Assembly (NCBI RefSeq): GCF_002878395.1 | Contig: NC_061121.1 | Location: forward strand, 133,236,186-133,300,185 | Direction: 5' to 3' | DNA length: 64,000 nt | From: Capsicum annuum | Taxonomy: Eukaryota > Streptophyta > Magnoliopsida > Solanales > Solanaceae | Part shown: positions 24,841 through 36,663 of the stretch, piece by piece | Layout of the letters: each line of letters opens with the position of its first letter | Numbering within the stretch: position 1 is the first letter of the stretch | The notes under the pieces: generated by a model | What the model saw: the letters and a program-made list of their open reading frames with translations, nothing else | What the model was told of the DNA's origin: nothing | Databases searched by the model: none | Position numbers and translations under genes: made by a program

Positions 24841-26375
24841 GACACTCTTTCTTATTTAACCCTATTTGTGGCTATGTATTTTGTTTTGGTGTCAAGTTTA
24901 TTTCGGACCCATCTTTTATTTCTACCTCGATGGGTAACTCTGTAGTAGCTAGAAGGGTTTATAGGGGTTGTGTGGTATCGGTGGGTAGTAGAGAGACTTT
25001 AGGTGATCTATTTGAATTAGACATGTTTGATTTCCATGTCATATAAGGGATGGATTGGTTTTATTTATGCTATGCATTCTTAGATTATTGGACCCGTAGG
25101 GTCATCTTCAACTTCCCTAATGAGTGGTCATTGAGTAGTAAGGGCTCCTCTAGTAACTAGGGAAGATTCATATCATATATCAGGGCTCAAAAGCTGATTT
25201 CCAAAGGATGTCTTTATTATTTGGTTTGAGTTGAAGATTCTAATTCAGAGGGTTCTCCCTTATAATCCTTTCCCATGATTAATGAATTCCTTAAGGTTTT
25301 TCCTGATGATATTCTTGGTGTTCTTCCTAATAGGGAGATTAATTTTTGGATTGACCTTGTTCTGGACACTCGTCTTATCTCTATTCCCCCTTATAGAATA
25401 GCTCCGATTAAGTTGAAGGAGCTTAAGAAGCAGTTGAAAAACCTCCTTAACAAGGGTTTTATCCATCGTAGAGTGTCTCCGTAGGGTGCTCTTATTTTTT
25501 TGTGTGTGTAAGAAGGAAGGTTCCCTTTGGATGTGCATCGATTACCATCAGTTGAATAAGGTTACCATGAAGAGTAAGTATCCTCTTCCTCGGATTGATG
25601 ATTTGTTTGACCATAATCAGGGTGTTAGATATTTCTCTAAGTTTAATCTACGATCGGGTTATCATAAGTTAAAGATTACAGAGGTGGATATCCCTAAGAC
25701 TATCTTCCAAACCCAGTATCGTCATTATGAGTTCTTAGTCATGTCTTTTAGTTTAACTAATGCCTCATCGATATTTATTGATTTTATGAATAAGGTCTTC
25801 CAACAATTTTTGGATTTGTTCATTATCATGTTGATAGATAATATTTTGGTGTATTCCAAGAGTGAGGCAAATCATGCTAATCACCTCTGTATTATGTTGC
25901 AAACCTTGAAATATCAGCATTTGTATATGAATGTTTTAAAGTACGAGTTTTGGTTAAAGGTTGTTACTTTTTTAGGTCATATCATTTCTTGTAAAGGAAT
26001 CATGGTGGATCCGCAGAAGATTACTGTGATTATGAACTAGGCTACGCCCATGACTCCAATCGATATTCGGAGCTTCTTGGTTTTATCTAGTTACTATAGG
26101 AGGTTTGTGAAGAGTTTATTGAATATAGCTGCCTCATTGACCAAGTTAACCTAGAATAAGGTGAAGTTCTTATGGTCTGATGCTTGTGAGGGTAGTTCTG
26201 CAAAGCTAGAAGATAAGCTTACTTCAGCTCTAGTTTTGACACTGCCTGAAGGCACTAATGGTTTAGTTGTGTATTGTGATATGTCTCGTGTGGGACTTGG
26301 TTTTGTGTTGATGCAGTATGGTAGGGTGATGTCCTATGCTTCTAGGTAGTTGAAAGTTCATAAGAAGGATTATCC
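24841..26375 (+). pseudogene. Chromovirus A protease, RT and partial RNase H, broken
   Basis: The linker ending TTRQEF joins straight to DTLSYLT (about 24,840), so the protease catalytic stretch (LLDPG-type) is deleted. The rest of the protease follows (SVVARRVYRG, ELDMFDF, DWF). The RT spans about 25.27-26.1 kb: [38 protein letters not shown]. Its motif A is KFNLRSGYH (Asp to Asn at 25,645), and its active box is LIDN (25,831-25,842) in place of FIDD. GHIISCKGI and DIRSFLVLSSYYRRF follow. RNase H runs from LPEGTNGLVVYCD to LKVHKKDYP, then stops: roughly 130 codons are deleted before the integrase linker. Confidence 0.88.
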
Positions 26376-27812
26376 AAGGATGCTGAAATAAAGGAGAAAC
26401 AGATATGGGATCCTATCTTAACAAAGATTCAGTGAGATGCAGGAAAAAAAAAGGTTGTACCTTTTGAAATTTGTGGAAATGGTGTCTTGAGGTACCAAGG
26501 TAAATTATGTGTTCTCGATATAGATAGGTTGCGAGAGAGGATCTTGGTTGAGGATCATGAATCTCATTATGCCGTTCATCCTGCTTTAACAAAGATGTAT
26601 CATGACCTTAAGGAGATCTATGGTGGAACAATATAAAGGAGATGTGTCTAGTTTTGTGGCTAAATACATTGTATGTCAACAAGTGAAGGTTGAGCACTTG
26701 CGGCCCAGAGGGTTGTATCAAGAAATTGAGTTACCTGTGTAGAAGTGGGAAGTGATTAATATGGATTTCTTTATTAGTCTTCCTCGATCTCAAAATCAAT
26801 TTGATTTGACTTGGGTCATCTTGTATAGGATGACTAAGTCTTCTCACTTCTTACCCATAAGGAATAATTATTCGGCAGAGGATTATGCGAAGTTGTTCCT
26901 CCAAGAGATTGCAAATTTTCATGGGGCGCCTGTTTCTATCCAGATAGATCATGGTACTCAATTCTCATTGCACTTTTAGCATTTATTTCATTGAGGTTTG
27001 GGAACTAAGGTGAGCCTTAGTACTTCTTTCTACCTGCAATCGGATGGGCCAATAGAAAGGACTATTCAGATGTTGTAAGACATGCTTACAGCTTTTGTGA
27101 TTGACTATGGTGGTAGTTGGGTTGAACATGTGCCTTTTATAGAGTTTGTGCATAATAATAGCTACTATTCTGGTATTAGTATGGCTCCTTTTGTGGCCTT
27201 GTATAGTAGGAGGTGTAGGTCTCCCATTGGGTGGTTTAAAGTAGGTGAAGCTGTGATGTTCAGACCCAAATTTAGTTCACCAGACGATAGAGAAGGTGAA
27301 GATGAATTGGGATAGGCATAAATCCACCCAAAGTCTCCAAAAGTCCTATGTGGATGTAAGGCAAATGGATTTGGAGTTTAGTGTTAGTGACTGGGTGTTC
27401 TTAAAGGTATGCCTGGGAAGGAAGTGATGCAATTTTGATAAGAAGAGAAACCTCAGTCCCCAATATGTTGGTCAATACTTGGTGTTGAAGAGGGTTGGGA
27501 ATATTGCATATAAATTCGAGTATCCCTCTAGTTTGAGCTCCATTCATCTGGTATTTTACATTTTAATGTTGAGGAACTGAGTTGGTGATCCTTTGACGGT
27601 TGTTCCTTTGGAGGAGGTAGGTATTTCAGATTCCTTATCTTATGAAGAAGTTCCAATTATTGGATCGACAACTTCATCGATTGCGACTGAAGTATGTAGC
27701 TTTGATAAAGGTTCTATGGAGGAACCACAATATCGAAGAGGCTACTTGGAAAGACGAAGAGGACATAAAGTCCAAATATCCATTCTTGTTTTCCGCTTCG
27801 GATAATCGTGTT
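26376..27812 (+). pseudogene. Chromovirus A integrase with chromodomain, broken
   Basis: Starts at the linker after the RNase H deletion (EIKEKQIWDPILTKIQ, RERILVEDHESHYAVHP). The core keeps all three acidic positions: NMDFFISLP (about 26,762), QIDHGTQF (about 26,945) and GPIERTIQ (about 27,055). The C-terminal side has LYSRRCRSPIGWFKVGEA, then frameshifts. The chromodomain is intact in one frame at 27,660-27,812 (LDRQLHRLRLKYVALIKVLW, EEATWKDEEDIKSKYPFLF) and ends in a stop. It joins viral cDNA to host DNA, with the chromodomain guiding the target. About six stops are present. Confidence 0.87.
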
Positions 27813-27977
27813 TAAGGTATGTGTAATTCTCAACATCTTTGTTTTTTGACTTTGTTAAAGAAAAAAGTGAATTCCTTGCCATCTTTGTTTTCTGTCTTTG
27901 TTAAAGGTATGAGTAGAGATATATGGAATTAATAGTACTAATATTTTCCTTGACCTATCATTCGAGGATGAATTATC

Positions 27978-27992
27978 CAAGTAGGGGAGAAT
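27978..27992 (+). other. Polypurine tract of chromovirus A
   Basis: CAAGTAGGGGAGAAT lies directly before the 3' LTR, equivalent to the tract of element B. It marks the end of the internal region. Confidence 0.8.
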
Positions 27993-30192
27993 TAAAACAT
28001 CTCGGTTTTTGCGCCCTAGAGCTTAAGCTCACCGCCTTAGATACGACTTACCCTATGAGTCGTAGCGTGTCTTGATGGTCAGGTGACCCTATTTTTTTAA
28101 GTGTGCAGTAAATTTGGTCTAAGACATTGTCTTCAATACAACTTGAGGTCACAAGTCTAAAGACTCAATATGAGTCATAAAGATCAAATCGTAGGATGTC
28201 CAGTGTTCACCTAATTTGGTTCTGCTCTCTGACTACGATTTGGACCCTATGAGTCATTGGGTTACATGACGAGCCAGTTTACTGAGTCGTAAGGAAAATA
28301 GTAGGTGGAGGTCCTAGAGACTATTTTGGTTACCACTCATGGAGACGAGTAGTAAGGTATGGTTATGAGTCGATGGGTGACTCGTTGCCAAGGGCAGAAC
28401 TTTTTCAACTTTTAAGCTGAGGGAACTTTGTCCATTTTCCATTTTAACCCTTTAGACCCCCTGACTAAAAACCATCTTTGGGACTTCATTAGCCTACTAT
28501 TCTCTATCAAATACTCTGAAATATTCTCTAAAATTCTCCATTCAAGTTAAAGCTAGGCTTCCAAAAGAGGTAGTTATCTTAGGTTCCAAGGGTTCTTTCT
28601 TCCCCATATTTCTTAGTATTTGAGGCATGTTACTCTTCCCCTACACTTGTATTTTCTTAATGGTATGATTTGGACAAAGTTTATATAGTTTTGATAGTGG
28701 GTTTTGAACTAAGGGTTGAGGGTTTTGAATGTAAGTTGTTTAAATGCTTCTTTTATGATATATATGAAATTATTTTTATTAAATTGATGTTTGGTAACTG
28801 CTTTGGGGTGCATGGGAATGGGGGATGGACTTAGGTACAATGGAATCCCAAAATTGGTAAATCATGGATATACGGGTACAAAAGAATCCCCAAATTAATT
28901 GGTTTGGTATGGAAATTGGTAACAACCTCAACCCACTTGCATAATTTGTTTTAGAATATACATTATCACTTGTTTTGATTTATTTCTCGACAATAATGCA
29001 TGGCTTAATTCATTAAATGTACGTTAATTATCTTGAAAACCTTGCAGGGTACACGGGAATCCCCTAAGTTATTTTTATAATAGAGTCTGGGAGGCACATC
29101 AAAATCCCTAAGTATTGGCTTAGTCGGTATGACGATACCACTTAATAATGCCTTAATAATTTACTCCTTGAATTGGTGATTGGGTTATTTGATAAATGTT
29201 TCAATTGGGCAATAATGACCGTTATGTTAACTAACCGTGAAGGTGTGAGTCTAAAGAACTAATGCTGGAAACTCATGTTTTTCTACATGAGGGTTGGTCT
29301 TGATAACCAAGTGCTTTTGGGGTACAAGGGAATGCCCAAGTGCACATATGTATATATGTATTATGGAGGGTGACAGGTACAGGGGAATCTTGGTCTTATT
29401 GGTATCTCAGATTCGTGCGGCTAACATACATTGAGGCCCGCCCATATGGTAACACTGGACCCATATAACCTCTGGGTGCATTTATGATGGTAACACTTCA
29501 CAACCCAGGTTGATAATTTATTTGAAGTTTATGCTAAGCCCTACTCCCTACCCTAGTATGTGTATGTGTATATGTATATGTATATGTATACATACTTCAT
29601 ATGATATTACACATTATATGTTGTACTGGTTTACACTATTATCATGGAATTATTTTATTTCTCTATCCCTGAGTTACTTGTAGTGCTAATTGCTAATTGT
29701 CTCTGAACGTTGTATCCCCATGCAAACAGGAACTGGCTATACTTCCACACCTCCTGCTCAGTGACTTAGATTTTCGATATACTAGAGTGTTAGATTGAAG
29801 TAGTGAGTGTTCAAACTTTGGAAGATCCCATTTCTTGATTATGGTTTCCCTTACATTTTTACTTATTCCCTTGGATTTAGTTTTTGTCTATTGTCGGGGG
29901 CATGTCCCGACATTTTGTTAGTATTTAGTTTTGGCTCATTATTTTGAAGGCTTTGTTTGGACTACGTTGGTTATTAAGTGGTGTTGGTCTGTCGTTTGAC
30001 AGGTCATCGATTGTTGTTTATGGACGTACAGTTAAACTTTCTTAAGCTATTGTATGCTATTTTCTTATATGTTTGGAATTTATCCAACTTTAGGGTGTGT
30101 TGTATTGGGTTGGTTAGTTGTAGGGGGTGATCTCTGGTCCACACAGGACTTGAGATACCCAACACGGCCAAGCCCTAGTTTGGGTTGTGTCA
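27993..30192 (+). repeat. Chromovirus A 3' LTR
   Basis: About 2.2 kb. It starts TAAAACATC (TG changed to TA), ends TTGTGTCA, and pairs with 15,600-17,736 plus 23,273-23,341. TGAGTCA words occur at 28,171 and 28,250. A TATATG/TGTATG microsatellite at 29,557-29,594 is longer than in the 5' LTR. Beyond the end, Athila gag codons resume at 30,193. Confidence 0.9.
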
Positions 30193-32060
30193 TTTTCCTA
30201 CCTTTTAGAATATTGCAATTGAAATATGAGATTTATAACTTTAAGCAGTTACATTAGGAGTTGTTATATATGAACTAGTTGAGGTTTAAGAAGATTCTAC
30301 AAAATGTCCTAAATCATAGAATACTAGACCATACCTCTGTTGATATCTTATACTGAGGTTTGAATGCAAATAGTAAGGTTATAGTACACGTTATTAGAGG
30401 TGGAGCATTTATGAGATTACATTGTGATTAGGCTTTTGAGACTTGAGATTTAATCACTAAAACAAATTGCGGTTGGCACACTCGTAAAGCAAACAGACTC
30501 GTAGAAACATATAATGATTAGAGAATCTGTAGAGCTAAGGGAGATAGATGATTTAGTCACTCAAGAGTTGGGTCAGTTGAGGCTGTACTTAGTTTGTTTG
30601 CCAAGAAGATTGCAACTGTAAACAAAAAAATATAAATGTGGTTGGATCATATGGGAAGCCACCTAGGAATGATAATTCTAATTCTAAGAAGGATATTTAG
30701 TACATAATAAATCAGGTTCCAGGTATCTACGCCAAGGTCCAGGGTCTAATCAAGACCATTGGAACTGTGGGCAACGAAAAAAAGGCAAGAACTATAATAA
30801 AGAAAACAACTACAATAGGCCTAGGAATAGAGATAGTAGTAAAGGAAGGAATGGTGATTAAAAGAGAAAGGACAATTAAAAGGATATACGTGTCCTCTAT
30901 ATTTCATTTAGTAGCCGAGATACTGATTTGAGCAATTCGAAGATACAAGACATTCTAACTAAAGTGATAAAAGGGTAGGGAAAAATAATGAGTGCCTTCA
31001 GAAGCTAGAGCAGATATTCTGGGTATGACTCAAAAGGTTGAATCACATGCTGCCACCATCAAGAAGCATTAGCAATAGTTTGGTCATTTGCCCACCTTAT
31101 TGAATCGACATCAAAAGGGAAAATTCCGAGTAACACCATCCAAAATCTCAAAAATTATAGTCATTGCTTGGCTATTAATATTTGGAGTGATAAGATGATT
31201 GTTGATCCGCCAATACCCATGGTCATTTAAAATAAGGTAGAGTCAGTGATTGTTAATGATTAGAAAGTGGTTAAATAAAAAAAATTAGTTTTTGACAAGA
31301 ATGCATCTGAAAAGCCCCCTAGTTGCCAAAAATGAATCTATGTTAATAAAGGGAAGGAAAAAGAGGTCTCAAATATATTGACTTTCATTCCACGATCTCC
31401 TCCTCCTTTTCCAAAAAAGACTAAAGAAGAAGGTTGTTAAAGGAAAGTATCAGAAGTTTCTCCCCATGTTGAAAGAATTACTCGGAACATCTCTCTACTT
31501 GAGGATCTTGAGCAAATACTGGGTTATGCAGAGTTTAGAAAGGAGTTAGAGATAAAAAGAGACTCTGTGTTTTAAGGCTACTGATAATGTGCACCATTGT
31601 AGTGCCATAGCTTTACGCTCCATGGCAGAGAAGAAATAAGACCGTAGATCTTTCATGATTCTATGCACTATTGTTCTTTCAACTTTGCAAAATCATTGTG
31701 ACTTAAGTGCTAGCATTTCTGTAATGCCACTAGTAGTATACAGTCAGTTGGGGTTCAGGTTGCCCAAATTTTCATTGGTGATACTTTTTATGGTGGATCA
31801 TATGATGAAGAAGCCCATAGGGACCTTTTGTAATGTTATTGTGTAAGTTGCATTTTTTATATTATTGGTTGATTTTGTCATCCTTGACTATGAGGTTAAC
31901 AGTGTAGATGAATTTGAGGTTCCCATTATTTTGAGTAGACCATTCCTTACGACTGTATATGTGTTGGTTGATATAGATTCTAGGTAGATAAGGTTTAAAC
32001 TAAATGAAAAAAATATGACTATCAATATATGCTAATCCATGAAGCAGTCAAATGATATAT
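30193..32060 (+). pseudogene. Athila shell gag remainder and protease, broken
   Basis: The first bases continue the gag cut at 15,600: FLPFRILQLKYEIYNFKQLH, FKKILQNVLNHRI, GLNANSKVIVHVIRGGAF. A gag-protease linker follows (SLLEDLEQILGYAEFRKEL, about 31,480-31,550). The aspartic protease reads HCDLSASISVMPLVVYSQLG; the catalytic Asp (31,700-31,702) is kept but the next Gly is Ser. VDFVILDYEV and EVPIILSRPFL end the domain. Protease would cut the polyprotein. Stops and frameshifts throughout. Confidence 0.83.
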
Positions 32061-32279
32061 GTGCAATTTGTGATTGATACAATCAATGAGGATCTATTGG
32101 TAGCTCTTATTATGGAGAGGCTTGTAGTCGAAGAACTTGCAACAATTATTAGAATTTTGAAGGTGATGACATTGATGGCTATTATGAGATGGTAAGTGCA
32201 CTTGAAATTAGGGGTTCATAAGAATTTGTACAAAATAAGATAGATGTTGACTTAAAGAATAGAGTCACCCGACCTGCTA

Positions 32280-33850
32280 AGCCTTCTATTGAGGAGCCTC
32301 CATCTTTGAAGCTCAAGGATCTTACATCCCATCTTTATTATGCATTTCTGGAGCCAACAATACATTGTCAACCATTATTATTGCTAATTTGGTAGATTGG
32401 AAAGTTGAGGCTTTAGTGTCTGCATTGAAAAGCTTCAAGAGGGCCATTGGATTGTCCATTACTTATATTATTGGAATTTTGCGTGGAATTTGTATGTACA
32501 AAATCCATCTTTATCCAGATTATATGCCTAGTATTGAGCATCAATAATTACTAATTCTTTCTATGAAAAGGGTAGTGAAGATGGAAATTATAAAGAGCTT
32601 GAATGTGAGAGTGGTTTACCCTACTACAATAGAAAATGGTGAGGTCGATCCAATATGTGTATAAAAAGGGCGGAAAGATTGTGGTTCCAAATGATAGGAA
32701 TAATCTTAATCGTATGAGGTTGGTCACTGGTTGGCGTGTATTCATGGACTATAGCAAGTTGAATGCATAGACTGTGAAGGATCACTTTCTGATACTTTTC
32801 ATGAATTAGATGTTAAACCATCGTATTGGCAGAGCATGGCATTTTTTCTATTGATGGTTATTTGAGTTACAATTAGATTTTAACTACCTCCGAGGACGAA
32901 GAGAAGACTACTTCCACCTATCCAAATGGGACATTCCAATTCAAAATAATATTTTTTATTCTGTGTAATGAATCAATAACCTTTCAACATTGAATGATAT
33001 CCAGTTTTCTGACATAGTAGGGAATACTATTGAGGGACTTATGGATGACTTCTTTATTATTAGTGATTCAGTTGAAGAATTTTTGACATCTTACTAGTGT
33101 CTTGAGGAGATGTGAGGACTAAATATGGTGCTAAATTGGGAGAAGTGACATTTCATGGTCAAAGAAGTTATACTGCTTGCTCATATGATTTTGAAGAAAG
33201 GAAGTGGGGTTAACAAAGAAAATATTAAGCTGATTGAACAATTTCCTCTAGAAATTTTTATGAAAGTTATTCAAAGATTTTTGGGACATATATGATTTTA
33301 TTGTAGAGTCATAAAGGATTTCTCCAAAATATCATATCCTTGTGTAAGTTATTGAAAAAGGAGATAAAATTTGTGTTTGATGAATCATGTCGGAGGGCAT
33401 TTTATTGCTTCAAAGAGAAGTTGATTTCAACTCCTATTATTGTGTACCTAATTGGTCCATGCCATTTGAGGTTATGTGTAATGCTAATGACATAGATCTA
33501 CATATCTCTATGAGTAGTCCTAGGCCAAAATAGAGAGAAGATCATACATTCAATCTATTATGCTAGTAAAGAACTTAACCCCGCTTAAAAAAATTACGCT
33601 ATGATTGAACAAGAGTTGCTCGTTGTGGTATTTTCATTTGAGAAATTTTGATCTTATATGCTTGGAACAAAAGTGATTGTGCATACAGACAATGTAACTC
33701 TTAGGTAACTTATGGAATGCAAAGCTAAAGATAATTCATTGGATACTTCTGTTGCAGGAATTTGACTTTGTAGTCAAGGACAAAAAAAGGACAAAAAATA
33801 AAGTGGTTGACCACTTATCACATCATGAGGAGGCAATGCTAAAATTGAAG
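32280..33850 (+). pseudogene. Athila shell RT and RNase H, broken
   Basis: Reverse transcriptase: KPSIEEPPSLKLKDL leads in, then KGGKIVVPNDRNNL, WRVFMDYSKLNA (motif with catalytic-site Asp), a badly broken palm, and LMDDFFIISDSVEEFL with the MDD box kept at 33,041-33,049. MVLNWEK and IQRFLGHI follow. RNase H is degenerate (YASKELNP-like, then [15 protein letters not shown] near 33,750, and VVDHLSHHEEA). Frames change at least six times. Confidence 0.82.
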
Positions 33851-33979
33851 TATAGTCTTGAGAATGATGATACTTTTCCAAAAGAGTAGGTATTGATCGC
33901 ATCACAATACTTGATTCTATGATTTGGAGAATTTGCCAATTATTTGGTCAGTAATGTGGTGCCTGAGGACCTATCATTC

Positions 33980-35205
33980 CATTATCAAAAGAATTTTATG
34001 TATGATATAAGGAAGTTATCTGGGAGGATCCATACTTATTTTGAAAGTGTGAAGATAAAGTGGTCCAAATATGTGTTCCTAAGGTAGATATGATAAGTAT
34101 ATTAGAGATATGTAACTCATCACAAGTTAGGAGTCATCATAGCGGTGCACAAACTGCACGTAAGATCTTACAATGTGGGCACTACTTGCCCATCATTTAC
34201 AAATATGTACACTATTATGAAAAGGCCAATGACCAATTCTAATGACAAGTTAACATCTCACAAAGACGAGCTTCCCATGACCACGATTCTAAAGCTTGAG
34301 TTATTCGATGTATGGGTCATAGACTTCATAGGCCACTTTTTGAGCTCATACGTATGAATTATATTTTGGCTATTGTTTACTATGTTTGAAGTGGGAAGAG
34401 GTAGTTAAAATTTTAAAAACAAAGGGAAGAGTGTCTGGATATTTTTAAGGAAGAATATATTTTGTAGATTTGATACACTAAGGGCAATCATTAGTGATGT
34501 GGGATTGCACTTTTGCAATCATTTATTTAAATCCTTGCTTAAGAAATATGGCATGAAGTATACGGTGGAAACACCTTACCATCCTTAGACAAGTGGGCAT
34601 GTTTAGGTCTTTAATTGGAAGATCAAGTCCATTTTGGTGAAGACTGTGAATAACAATCAAATGGACTGGACCAGAAAGTTAGATGACGCATTGCGGGCAT
34701 ATTGGATGGTAGTTAAGACTCCTATTTCTGTTTCCTCATATCATCTTGTTTTCTTCAAGGCCTATCACTTAGCAATAAAACTCAAACATACGACGTTGTG
34801 GGCTATGAAGAGGCTAAACCGAAAATAGAGTAATATGCCAAAGATGAGATGTGATCAGATGAATGAGATAGATGAATTTTGTATTTAAGATTATAAAATT
34901 TTATATCTATAAAAGGAGAAGATGAAGTCATACCAGGGCCAGAAGATTGAGAAGAGAGAGTTCATCTCTTTTTATAGGGTTTTGTTCTTTGAGTCTAAGC
35001 CAAAGTTCTTTCTTAGAAAGTTGAGGTCGAGATAGAAGTAACCTTATTAAGTAGTGACCGTGCATCCTTAAGGGTCCATTGAACTTTAAGATGATGACGG
35101 CCTTAGTTAAAAGGTGAATGGACAAAGGGTGAAGTTTTATCTCAGTAAAAATGATGAGGCCAAGATGATATGTGAAGTGATTTGTAGTGAAGTATGAGTA
35201 ACCAA
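33980..35205 (+). pseudogene. Athila shell integrase, broken
   Basis: The zinc-binding start is degraded (THHKLGVIIAVHKLHVRSYN). The core reads LELFDVWVIDFIGHF (first Asp kept) and RAIISDVGLHFCN (second Asp kept). At the Glu position (GQVEVSNRE expected) there is GHV followed by a TAG stop at 34,604-34,606, so the catalytic Glu is gone. WTRKLDDALRAYW, KAYHLAIKLKHTTLWAMKRL is the Athila signature (KACHLPVELEHK type). The C-terminal domain near 34,950-35,200 has KVNGQRVKFYL. After it, the post-pol phrase VMLRH and GGNPLSFL, usual for Athila, is readable. Confidence 0.84.
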
Positions 35206-36663
35206 TAACACTAGAGTCATGTTGCGACATTAAATCAGGCGCTTCATGGGAGGTAACCCATTGTCTTTTTTAGAGAAGTCTAAGTAACCAAACTAGCTAC
35301 ATCGTGACGTGATATTAAATGAAGCATTGATTGGGAAGAAACCCAAGAATTTTTGTACATTTTTCATTTTTAGTGTAATATGTGCTACTTGTGTAGGTGA
35401 AATACAAAAAAAACAAGAAACTAAATAAAAACAATGTAGAATAGTAGAAAGTTCCTACGATCATGGTTTCTATCGTCTGCATGAAATCCAGAAATTTGAT
35501 TTGAAGGAGTTGGTTCTATGATTGAGCATCCATACTTGCACTTAATTTTATGATCATGGAAATTATCTTTTGATTAAAATCCTGTGAATCAATGTTTAGG
35601 TGTTGGAACCTACAGTTTCAAGGAATGATTGTTCTTAGATCCAGCAATCATCCTTAAGTTTTGTAGGTTCCCAGGTAAGTCTTTTTGAACTCTGTGGTTA
35701 AGAGTATAGCAGCGATCATGGAAAGATTTTGCAGTCAAAGAATATAACCATTTGTTGGATCCTTATAGTTTTAAAATTACCCAAACTGACCCTACGTAAC
35801 TTAGTTTTAATACCATAGTTTATATAAATTTGACCTGATATGATCTATTCACCATTAAAACAAACTTTCACACCTAAAGAATGATCAAGCATGAAACATA
35901 AGAGAGAAACTACTTGATTCACACTAAAATTTTAAGCAAAGTTGGGTCTAGTCGGGTTCTCCCTTAAGTCCCTAAACTACTATTCATTTGAGATATTGTG
36001 CACTCTCTAAACTATAAGTGTTTTTATTATGTTTTGAAATTATGAAGTGTGATTACAATGAAGGGAAAAAGTGAAATATTGTACCTTCTATAGTGAATTA
36101 TGCATATGAAATAGAGTTTAGAGGGAGTGCGAATCATTTAAACTTGATCAAATTCAAATTTTAGGCATTGTGAAGTTCTTATGTGAGTCGGTTAAAAAAA
36201 GAAAGTATGAGCACCCTTAACATAAAATGTTGTGTCAATATGGGCCAATTTCTTAAAATTTGAACTGATAAGTGTCAGTATATACTCCATGACATAACCT
36301 ACGATTGTTGTATCAATGTATGATCGTAGGTTAGATCATTATGGATACCAGTTTGTAAGGTCTCAGGAATTCATTAGACAATCACATCCCATGATCATCA
36401 TATCTTTGTATGATCATAGGAAGTAATCGTCTAATTTGACAAACCCCAGGACTTTTTAGGTAGATGTTTTTTATGTTGAAAGTATTGTAGTACCTTCACA
36501 TAATCGTACTATTGGTTTTCTGCAGGAATTACTAGACCTATGTTTTTGCTTTTTTTCTATGACTAACAATTGTTTGTACAGGTACAACGATACCCAAATA
36601 TCTCAATAAGATTTAAGAGGAGTCGCAATGCAATAAAACAGATAAAGAACGAGAACCTAACAC
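35206..36663 (+). other. Post-pol leader of the Athila env-like gene
   Basis: Non-coding, with repeated GATCATGG and GATCGTAGG words. One inverted repeat, AACCTACGAT (36,296-36,305) with ATCGTAGGTT (36,323-36,332), is perfect, with a 17-base loop. Near 36,550-36,582 a pyrimidine-rich run ends in TTTGTACAG, which looks like a 3' splice acceptor just upstream of the env-like start. Splicing of env-like mRNA is known for some plant Athila-group elements; here it is inference. Confidence 0.5.

Larger units (their letters stand above)
15600..30192 (+). mobile_element. Chromovirus A (Tekay/Del-like), itself interrupted
   Basis: Ty3/gypsy element with LTRs of about 2.2 kb, an initiator-Met primer site, gag-pol ending in a chromodomain, and a purine tract before the 3' LTR. 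It is inserted into the Athila gag. Its 5' LTR is split by element B near the LTR end. Removing B gives about 9.1 kb, shortened by an internal deletion in RNase H and one at the start of the protease. Target-site duplication at the ends is not convincing. Confidence 0.9.

Noticed and set aside
24286..24859. Long plus-strand frame of 180 residues beside the gag frame
   Set aside because: Only its zinc-knuckle end is meaningful. The first part is a shifted reading of the gag tail at 24,286-24,525, so it is counted in the gag pseudogene.
29557..29594. Replication origin or regulatory element in the TATATG run
   Set aside because: A simple microsatellite that varies between the two LTR copies; no further support.
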